Shown: positions 42,374 through 48,239 of the stretch, piece after piece
How the letters are laid out: every line of letters begins with the position of its first letter
Position numbering within the stretch: the first letter of the stretch is position 1
NCBI GenBank assembly: GCA_017621815.1
Contig: JAGASK010000024.1
Span: forward strand, 1-48,239
Length of the DNA stretch: 48,239 nt
Direction: 5' to 3'
Source of the DNA: Lachnospiraceae bacterium
GTDB taxonomy: Bacteria; Bacillota; Clostridia; Lachnospirales; Lachnospiraceae
Translations under genes and position numbers: made by a program
The notes under the pieces: model-generated
What the model was told of the DNA's origin: nothing
Databases searched by the model: none
Seen by the model: only the letters and a program-made list of their open reading frames with translations

Positions 42374-43177
42374 TTAGGGCTGTTTTCCGATGTAAGCCAG
42401 GATACCGCCGTCTACATAGAGAACATGTCCGTTTACAAAGTCAGACGCATCGGATGCAAGGAATACTGCAGGTCCCTGTAAATCTGAGGTTTCTCCCCAG
42501 CGTGCTGCAGGTGTCTTCGCAATGATGAACTGGTCAAAAGGATGTCTGCTTCCGTCAGGCTGGATTTCACGTAACGGCGCTGTCTGAGGAGTTGCGATAT
42601 AGCCGGGTCCGATACCGTTACACTGGATATTGAATTCACCGTACTCTGAAGCAATATTTCTTGTCAGCATCTTAAGTCCGCCCTTTGCTGCCGCATATGC
42701 GGATACTGTTTCACGTCCAAGCTCACTCATCATAGAACAGATGTTGATAATCTTACCGTGTCCCTTCTTAATCATGCCGGGAATAACAGCCTTTGCCACG
42801 ATAAAAGGAGCATTTAAGTCAACGTCGATTACCTGACGGAACTGATCTGCTGTCATTTCAAGCATGGGGATTCTCTTAATGATACCTGCATTGTTAACAA
42901 GGATATCAATCACTCCTACTTCTTTTTCAATCTGAGCAACCATTGCCTGAACCTGCTCTTCATTTGTAACGTCACATACATAACCATGAGCCTTGATGCC
43001 TTTTTCTTCATAAGCGGCCAGTCCCTTATCAACTAATTCCTGCTTGATATCGTTAAATACAATAGTTGCTCCTGCTTCTGCGTAAGCGCTTGCAATAGCA
43101 AACCCGATACCATAGGATGCTCCTGTTACCAGTGCCACTTTTCCCTCTAAGGAAAATTTCTTCATAAAATCGCTCAT
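42374..43177 (-). CDS. kduD: SDR dehydrogenase, KduD/gluconate 5-dehydrogenase type
   Basis: The 267-residue short-chain dehydrogenase has TGASYGIG (nucleotide binding), NNAGI, S in ICSMMSELG and Y-A-A-A-K. Its overall pattern, with GGIL and GPGYIATPQT near the end, fits the KduD/IdnO (gluconate 5-dehydrogenase) group. Between kduI and the RpiB-type gene it should reduce 2,5-diketo-3-deoxygluconate to KDG with NAD(P)H. AAGGAG precedes the ATG; the gap to kduI is 64 bases. Confidence 0.88.
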   Translation of the reverse strand: MSDFMKKFSLEGKVALVTGASYGIGFAIASAYAEAGATIVFNDIKQELVDKGLAAYEEKGIKAHGYVCDVTNEEQVQAMVAQIEKEVGVIDILVNNAGIIKRIPMLEMTADQFRQVIDVDLNAPFIVAKAVIPGMIKKGHGKIINICSMMSELGRETVSAYAAAKGGLKMLTRNIASEYGEFNIQCNGIGPGYIATPQTAPLREIQPDGSRHPFDQFIIAKTPAARWGETSDLQGPAVFLASDASDFVNGHVLYVDGGILAYIGKQP

Positions 43178-43241
43178 TTCTAAATCTCTCCTTCTTCTTA
43201 AAATATTTTTACTTCAGCCTTCTTAAGCCTGAAATTGTGCT

Positions 43242-44102
43242 TTACATTAAATCCTTATTTGCTACATGGTCCATATCGTCAAATGCCTGATTCTCTCCTA
43301 CCATACCCCAGATAAAAGTATATGCCCTGGAGCCGCATCCTGCATGGATGGACCAGCTGGGAGAAATAACAGCTTCTTCATTTCTCATAACGATATGTCT
43401 TGTTTCTGTGGGCTCGCCCATATAATGCATAACAAATGCATCTTCAGGCATTTCAAAATAAAGGTAAACCTCCATACGTCTGTCATGTGTGTGACAGGGC
43501 ATAGTATTCCATACACTGCCCGGCTCCAGCTTCGTCATACCCATAACCAGCTGGCAGCTTTCCACCTGTCCGGGGAGAATATATTTGCAGATAACTCTGT
43601 GATTGGCGTCCTCTAAGGTTCCAAGCTCCACCTTGTTCTCATCCTTAACGATAACCACACCTTCTTCCGGTGTCCCGTTTGGCTTTATTAAAACTGTGGG
43701 ATATGTTTTATGGGCAGGTGCGCTGTTAATATAAAATTTGGCAGGATTTGAAGCGTCTGCGCTGTCAAATACGATGTCCTTAGCTCCCATTCCGATGTAC
43801 ATACCCTCTTTAAAGCCTACTTCATATTTCTTACCGTCAATAGTAATCATACCGGCTCCTCCGATATTAATTACGCCCATTTCCCTTCTCTGTAAGAAAT
43901 AATCAGCACGAAGCTCATCGCCTGCAGTCAGCACAAGAGGTGAAACCGGCACAGCAGCGCCTGTAATGATTCTGTCAATATGGCTGTATACCAGCTTGAT
44001 TTCTCCCGGTACAAACAGGTTCTGAATTAAAAATTCTTCCCTCAGTCTTTCCGTTGTGTAGTGCTTCACATCCTTAGGTGAAGCGGCTGTTCTTAACTCC
44101 AT
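43242..44102 (-). CDS. kduI: 5-dehydro-4-deoxy-D-glucuronate isomerase
   Basis: The 286-residue bicupin protein matches KduI end to end: TERLREEFLIQNLF near the start, the metal-binding PCHTHDRRMEVYLYF, and SIHAGCGSRAYTFIWGM, ending NKDLM. It converts 5-keto-4-deoxyuronate (from unsaturated uronic acids of pectin or glycosaminoglycans) to 2,5-diketo-3-deoxygluconate. It is the first gene of the operon, with a promoter at 44140-44168 and GAAAGGAAGG before the ATG. Confidence 0.94.
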   Translation of the reverse strand: MELRTAASPKDVKHYTTERLREEFLIQNLFVPGEIKLVYSHIDRIITGAAVPVSPLVLTAGDELRADYFLQRREMGVINIGGAGMITIDGKKYEVGFKEGMYIGMGAKDIVFDSADASNPAKFYINSAPAHKTYPTVLIKPNGTPEEGVVIVKDENKVELGTLEDANHRVICKYILPGQVESCQLVMGMTKLEPGSVWNTMPCHTHDRRMEVYLYFEMPEDAFVMHYMGEPTETRHIVMRNEEAVISPSWSIHAGCGSRAYTFIWGMVGENQAFDDMDHVANKDLM

Positions 44103-44131
44103 TTTGTAACCCTTCCTTTCATACTGATAAT

Positions 44132-44168
44132 TATAGTATACTATATAAAATTAACTATGTCATTTCAA
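44132..44168 (-). promoter_or_regulatory. kdu operon promoter with overlapping palindrome
   Basis: Minus strand: TTGAAA (44168-44163), 17 bases, TATAGT (44145-44140), about 40 bases before kduI. TATAGTATACTATA (44132-44145) is a perfect 14-base palindrome covering the -10 and start point, so a repressor bound there would block transcription. Confidence 0.6.
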
Positions 44169-44225
44169 AAATGAGTATAAACATTGCAAATTTTGAACTT
44201 TTAATCCTTTATCAGGCCATTTTTT

Positions 44226-44239
44226 TGAAAGCGTTTACA
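44226..44239. promoter_or_regulatory. CcpA catabolite-responsive element (cre)
   Basis: TGAAAGCGTTTACA matches the cre consensus TGWAANCGNTNWCA at every position. It lies between the uidA stop and the kdu promoter, about 90 bases upstream of the predicted start point, so it may roadblock or modulate transcription from uidA into kdu or repress kdu directly. Confidence 0.7.
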
Positions 44240-44284
44240 CTTACAGCCGGAAAATGTTTATGCGCCGGCTTCTCCAGCTCCTTT

Positions 44285-46066
44285 TTATTCCTCCATAAGC
44301 TCATGATAGAATTTCTGCAGAGTCCAAAATGCCTGCTTCCGGTATGTTTTATCCGGCGAGCACAGACCTTTCCTGTTATAATATTTCTGAAGACTGCTTG
44401 TTCTTCTGGGACAGCGGAAATCATACAAAATCCATGGCGTCATTCCCTTAATATAGGAAATTCCCCTGAGAGTCTCTATCTGACGTTCATAAACATACGC
44501 CTGACATTCCTCGGTTCCTTTATCCGTTACGGTTCCATGGTGCCCCGGCAGCGCGTCAGCACCAAATTCCGTTATAATTACCGGTTTCTTCGGGCTGCTG
44601 TTCGCCATCAGCTGGGGCAGTTTTTCAAAATCCGGAGTATACCAGCCACAATACTCATTAATTCCGATTACATCCAGATGCTCAATCAGGCGGTCTGCAA
44701 TTGCATTTTTTTCACTGTCAACCAGACATGCCGCCGATACCAGACGGGTTCTGTCCGCCTTGTGGGCTGCGTCTGCCAGCCTTCCCATAAATTTCAGACG
44801 TTCATCGGTATCTGCATTTTCATTTCCCACAGACCAGATGATAACACTTGCCCTGTTGAAATCACGGGTAATCAGCTCCATCAGCTGATTGTGCGCATCT
44901 TCATAAGTGGCTTCCCTGTCAAACCTGATTGCCCAGTAAACCGGAATCTCCTCCCAAAGAAGAATCCCGTATTCATCCGCCAGCTTTGCCATTCTTTCAT
45001 GATGAGGATAGTGTGCGATACGCATAAAATTGCATCCCAGTTCTTTTGCCAACAGAATATTTTCTATCCTTTCTTCATCTGTCAATGCTTTTCCGTTTTG
45101 GGCGCTCTCCTCATGACAGCTTATCCCGCGCAGAAATATGGGTTCCCCATTCAGAATAATCTCTCCGTTTTCTTCCCTGATTTCCCGGAAGCCTGTCCTG
45201 TCACTGACACAGTCCTTTAAACAGGAGACCTTAACCTCATATAATTTAGGATTCTCCGGTGACCATAATTCCGGTTTTGCCGGAATAACGGCTTCACCTT
45301 TTCCCTGCGCAACAGGTATCTCTTCCCTGATTCCCAGCCCCTCTATTGTCAAAAGGGCTGCTGTATCCACGGATTCTGATAATTCTATTTTTACCTGTAT
45401 TTTTTCAAATGTGCCGTCCGGCAAAAGTGCAATTTTAAAGTCCTTAATATAAGTATCCGGAAGACAAATCAGTTCAATGTCACGATATATACCTCCATAA
45501 TTGAACCAGTCCGTATTTTCAGTAGGCACCTGCTCCGCTCTTCTTGTAGCATCCACCACAAGGATAATACGGTTTTCTTCCTGCAGGGCGCCTGTAATAT
45601 CCAAAAAGCAGGGGGTTGAACCTCCCCTGTGCATTCCCATATACTCTCCGTTTACAAAGACGCGGCACAGGTAATTGGCAGCTCCTATTTTTAGAATCAC
45701 ATGCCCTTCCGCACCCTTTTTATATGAAAACTTTCTGGTGAAAACCATGCTGCTGTCATATAGCAGATACTCTTTGTCTACGGTATTCCAGCAAGCCGGA
45801 AGCTGCATGGTGGGCCATTCATCAAAAGAATAATCCACGGGAAGGGTATAGCCGTTCTCATCATACCGTTTTTCTTTGAACCACTGCTGCCGCAGACAGG
45901 TATCATACTGGTCAACCGCATATTGCCATTCCCCATTCAAAAGTTCTTTTTTTCTTCCCCCGTCGAATATCATGGAATGCACATTTGCCTGTTTTCCTTC
46001 ATACTGCTGCGTGTAATCCTCCAGATGAATATCCGACATGTAAATTTTAGTTTTTTCAGCATCCAT
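44285..46066 (-). CDS. uidA: Beta-glucuronidase (glycoside hydrolase family 2)
   Basis: The 593-residue GH2 enzyme has the sandwich, Ig-like and TIM-barrel order. The acid/base E416 is in WSVGNEN, the nucleophile E500 in IITEFGAD, and N564-R-K566 forms the N-x-K motif that recognises the glucuronate carboxylate. No signal peptide is present, so it is cytoplasmic and acts on imported glucuronides. Between WEEIP and the ELITRD helix the active-site loop is short, so it belongs with the 'no loop' class of gut glucuronidases, which handle oligosaccharides or mixed glucuronides. AGGAGGAG precedes the ATG. Divergent from an AraC gene. Confidence 0.93.
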   Translation of the reverse strand: MDAEKTKIYMSDIHLEDYTQQYEGKQANVHSMIFDGGRKKELLNGEWQYAVDQYDTCLRQQWFKEKRYDENGYTLPVDYSFDEWPTMQLPACWNTVDKEYLLYDSSMVFTRKFSYKKGAEGHVILKIGAANYLCRVFVNGEYMGMHRGGSTPCFLDITGALQEENRIILVVDATRRAEQVPTENTDWFNYGGIYRDIELICLPDTYIKDFKIALLPDGTFEKIQVKIELSESVDTAALLTIEGLGIREEIPVAQGKGEAVIPAKPELWSPENPKLYEVKVSCLKDCVSDRTGFREIREENGEIILNGEPIFLRGISCHEESAQNGKALTDEERIENILLAKELGCNFMRIAHYPHHERMAKLADEYGILLWEEIPVYWAIRFDREATYEDAHNQLMELITRDFNRASVIIWSVGNENADTDERLKFMGRLADAAHKADRTRLVSAACLVDSEKNAIADRLIEHLDVIGINEYCGWYTPDFEKLPQLMANSSPKKPVIITEFGADALPGHHGTVTDKGTEECQAYVYERQIETLRGISYIKGMTPWILYDFRCPRRTSSLQKYYNRKGLCSPDKTYRKQAFWTLQKFYHELMEE

Positions 46067-46195
46067 TTTCTTCTCCTCCTGTTATGTTTTCCCTGAAACG
46101 ATATTATAGCATAATTATAGCAGTTATTATCTTTGCAGGGAAGCATCACTTTATCTTATAATGCCATGCATTCCGAACAGTAATTGAATTTCTTC

Positions 46196-46224
46196 TTGGC
46201 ATTGCCCGCAGAAAAAATTATAAT
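46196..46224 (+). promoter_or_regulatory. Promoter of the AraC-type regulator
   Basis: TTGGCA (46196-46201), 17 bases, TATAAT (46219-46224), about 40 bases before the ATG at 46266. On the opposite strand a TATAAT near 46110 without a good -35 probably serves uidA, as expected for AraC activation; TATAGCA is repeated nearby (46105-46123). Confidence 0.6.
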
Positions 46225-46265
46225 ATACATAAAATTCAATTTATAAACTGACAAAGAGGAAAAAT

Positions 46266-47120
46266 ATGGAAGAATTATACTCCTGCAGCCAGGCTATGGA
46301 AAACTGCTCCAAGACGCAGACTTTTTCCATTGCACATTTATATAAAGAAGAGAAAACCATGGATATGCATATTCATGACTGTTATGAAATCTATTATTCT
46401 ATTTCAGGCGGGAAACAGTTTCTAATCGACAACAGATGTTATGCCATTGAACCGGGCGATATTTTCATTATCAATCAATATGAAAGCCATAAAATTACCC
46501 AGGTAGATAAAATGGTACACGAAAGGATTGTGCTTTCTATCCATCCTGACTATACCAAGAGGCTTTCCACTGCCGAAACAAATTTAGACGCCTGTTTTTC
46601 TGACCGTCCTGAGCATTTCAGCCACAAAATCTCATTAACACGGGAACAGCAGAACCGCTTTCTGTACTATGTTAACAAGATTACAGGTGCGGAAGGCTAC
46701 GGTCATGACATCATTGAACAAACCGCTTTCATGGAACTGATGGTGCTCATTAACAATATGCTCAAGACCAACGAAACTCAGGAATCCTCTGCTTATGTTT
46801 ACAATCAGCAGGTCGATGACATTCTGGCTTATATTAACTTAAATATCAGCAATCCCATTACCATCGAGCAGCTTGCCGGAGAATTCTTTTTAAGTGAATC
46901 CTACATCTGCCGCATTTTTAAAGCCGCTACCGGAACTACTATCAACAAATACATTTCAGCAAGACGCATCAGCATTGCCAAATCCCTGCTCAGCGACGGC
47001 GTCAGCGTCACGGAAGCTTATGAAAGAAGCGGTTTTACCGACTACAGCAACTTTTTCAAAGCCTTTACCAGGGCTGTGGGAATTTCTCCGAAAAAATATG
47101 CCCAGTGCAGCGTTTTATAG
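46266..47120 (+). CDS. AraC-family regulator of the glucuronidase region
   Basis: The 284-residue protein has an N-terminal cupin (DMHIHDCYEIYYSISGGKQF, PGDIFIINQYESHKI) and a C-terminal AraC double HTH (NPITIEQLAGEFFLSESYI, then ERSGFTDYSNFFKAFTRAVG, SPKKYAQ). It is transcribed divergently from uidA, with 199 bases between. The pairing suggests that it activates uidA and perhaps the kdu operon in response to a uronate or glucuronide. Its terminator overlaps the stop codon. Confidence 0.88.
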   Translation: MEELYSCSQAMENCSKTQTFSIAHLYKEEKTMDMHIHDCYEIYYSISGGKQFLIDNRCYAIEPGDIFIINQYESHKITQVDKMVHERIVLSIHPDYTKRLSTAETNLDACFSDRPEHFSHKISLTREQQNRFLYYVNKITGAEGYGHDIIEQTAFMELMVLINNMLKTNETQESSAYVYNQQVDDILAYINLNISNPITIEQLAGEFFLSESYICRIFKAATGTTINKYISARRISIAKSLLSDGVSVTEAYERSGFTDYSNFFKAFTRAVGISPKKYAQCSVL

Positions 47121-47135
47121 CTGCCCGGGCTTTTT
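47100..47135 (+). terminator. Terminator overlapping the araC 3' end
   Basis: GCCC and GCAGC (47100-47111) pair with GCTGC and GGGC (47120-47130), followed by TTTTT. The stop codon lies at the loop edge. Confidence 0.8.
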
Positions 47136-47193
47136 ATAACCTTATCTTATTCACCGGCTGGCATTTCCGTAAAATTCCGGTCTGCGTTAACCG

Positions 47194-47988
47194 TTAAAAC
47201 ATATAATCCATAATGCTTCCTGAAGAATAAGCATTGCTGTAAGTTCCGAATCCGGTGTATGTATTTGCCTTTGAAGTTTCCCTGCTTGCTGCATAATCAA
47301 TCATAGATGCCTGTGCAGAAACATTATAGCTGTAAGAACCGGTGCCGTTAAACAGCGTCTTTACACTGCTCATATCTGATTTCTTAAAGGTCTCCTCATC
47401 AATAGATAAGGTATTGTCCTTATTAATAGTAATACCCACTTTTGATAACATCTTTTCATTAGCTTTTGTCATATTAATAAGAGATTTTTCCCTTGCCTGG
47501 ATGGAACTTGTGTCAGAACTTCCTGTTTTGCCAAGCAGATTATTGTAATCCTTTGTAAATGCGGACACTGCTTTGTAAATAGCATCCACATCATATTCCT
47601 TAGTAGTATTTTCAAATCCCTGCTCATCTTTTGTTGTTACATTTTTCTTGGCAAATACCGATTTGCTTCCTACTGTAATTAAATCATCTGCCGATTCCTT
47701 CAGGCTGTCCGCTGCCTTCTCAATATCCGACAAAGTCTTGGCTGTGTCAGAAGCAGTTGAAATCGATTTTTTATTATTAGCAGTTGTATCAGTTGATGAT
47801 GTTTTGGTCAGACTGCTGCTGTCTTTTGCATAATATGCTTTCATCAGCTTGCCATAACTGCCGTTTTTAATTGCCGCATAGTCAGAAAGGAAATTTAAAT
47901 TTCCAAGACTGCTGCCGGAACCGGATGAAAGACCCTGGAACAAATAAGAATAATCCTGTTTTGCATTTACATTAATACTGATACCCAT
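47194..47988 (-). CDS. FliD-tail-like Ser/Thr-rich protein
   Basis: The 264-residue protein is Ser/Thr-rich with no signal peptide. The central part (DADAIYKAVSAFTKDYNNLL-like segment, NKDNTLSIDEETFKK, SSVKTLFNGTGS) resembles the C-terminal region of the flagellar cap protein FliD, but the protein is half its length and the usual FliD N-terminus is missing. The C-terminus ends GSIMDYMF. No flagellar gene lies in the window. Such stand-alone FliD-like proteins are known from non-motile Clostridia, of unknown role. GGAGTGATGGT precedes the ATG. Confidence 0.6.
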   Translation of the reverse strand: MGISINVNAKQDYSYLFQGLSSGSGSSLGNLNFLSDYAAIKNGSYGKLMKAYYAKDSSSLTKTSSTDTTANNKKSISTASDTAKTLSDIEKAADSLKESADDLITVGSKSVFAKKNVTTKDEQGFENTTKEYDVDAIYKAVSAFTKDYNNLLGKTGSSDTSSIQAREKSLINMTKANEKMLSKVGITINKDNTLSIDEETFKKSDMSSVKTLFNGTGSYSYNVSAQASMIDYAASRETSKANTYTGFGTYSNAYSSGSIMDYMF

Positions 47989-48158
47989 ACCATCACTCCT
48001 TTGATAAAATGTGGAACCTCCGTGTCCCCAAGTTATTATTTATATGTATATTGCCGCAAAGTTCCTTATAATTAATTATAGTATAACATCCTGATTTTTA
48101 AATTACAAGATTTCATTAAAAATCTTCGGCACGAAATATGATTTTTTTGTAACAAAAA

Positions 48159-48179
48159 AGCCCTTGAAAACCAAGGGCT
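48159..48179 (-). terminator. Terminator of the tRNA-Leu transcript
   Basis: Minus strand: AGCCCTTG, loop GTTTT, CAAGGGCT followed by TTTTT, directly after the tRNA 3' end. Confidence 0.85.
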
Positions 48180-48185
48180 CTTACG

Positions 48186-48239
48186 TGCAGGAAAAGAGAC
48201 TTGAACTCTCATGGTATTGCTACCACACGGACCTGAACC
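48186..48239 (-). tRNA. tRNA-Leu(CAG), 3' part, cut by the window edge
   Basis: Minus strand, reading from the edge: the anticodon loop TTCAGGT (anticodon CAG), 3' anticodon arm CCGTG, a long variable arm TGGTA/TACCA typical of class II tRNAs, T arm GAGAG-TTCAAGT-CTCTT and the acceptor strand TTCCTGC plus discriminator A. CCA is not encoded. The 5' half (expected GCAGGAA) lies beyond the window. Confidence 0.88.

Noticed and set aside
44078-45220. 380-codon plus-strand ORF antisense to kduI/uidA
   Set aside because: It lies opposite a clear beta-glucuronidase with catalytic residues; it has no family motif and no ribosome site of note, so it is a shadow frame.

Overview
The window looks like chromosome from a gut-type Lachnospiraceae (Clostridia, Bacillota). 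The grounds are moderate-to-low GC, strong AGGAGG-type ribosome binding sites, an AgrBD quorum system, LytTR regulators, an EssC-type secretion locus, a uronate catabolic operon with a catabolite-repression (cre) site, and a class II tRNA-Leu at the right edge. No ribosomal operon, CRISPR array, intact insertion sequence or prophage was seen.

Layout. 0.2-3.4 kb: a minus-strand zinc-homeostasis operon with two CobW/COG0523 GTPases, one carrying a huge His/Asp/Glu tract and one fused to a YcgQ-like domain, behind a strong promoter whose -10 lies in a Fur/Zur-like palindrome. 3.6-8.3 kb: an Rpn-type PD-(D/E)XK protein, a soluble chemoreceptor paired with a FIST sensor protein, an MBL-fold hydrolase and repeated hairpin/terminator elements. 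8.3-12.8 kb: a quorum-sensing island of AgrB, an unlisted 42-residue AgrD-like peptide whose predicted ring residue is serine, an AgrC-like kinase, two LytTR response regulators and an XRE regulator. 12.9-13.2 kb: a GC-rich, non-coding, strongly structured segment with two long interleaved stems (pseudoknot) and five hairpins. 13.5-19.4 kb: a primase-helicase-PLD protein of the TOTE conflict class with a SEC-C protein and a large helical protein. 19.5-21.3 kb: a decayed toxin-antitoxin pair and an AlbA_2/ATPase regulator.

21.4-26.8 kb: a cytoplasmic subtilisin, a REC-HD-GYP c-di-GMP hydrolase and a FapA/DUF342 protein with N-terminal 26-residue repeats. 26.9-28.8 kb: an AraC regulator and an atypical FMN-dependent dehydrogenase. 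28.9-37.5 kb: a compact type VII secretion operon (EssC, YukD, five WXG100 paralogues, a membrane protein and a lipase-like protein with the lipase domain first). This suggests an effector/immunity pair like Staphylococcus TslA/TilA; no EssB, EsaA or EssA is in the window.

37.8-47.1 kb: a ZIP metal transporter, a GNAT acetyltransferase, then a uronate module: kduI, kduD, an RpiB-family (DhuI-like) isomerase, kdgA and kdgK in one operon, preceded by a GH2 beta-glucuronidase and a divergent AraC regulator. Together they would release glucuronate from conjugates or glycans and feed deoxy-keto-uronates to pyruvate and glyceraldehyde-3-phosphate. 47.2-48.2 kb: a FliD-tail-like secreted-type protein and the 3' part of tRNA-Leu(CAG).
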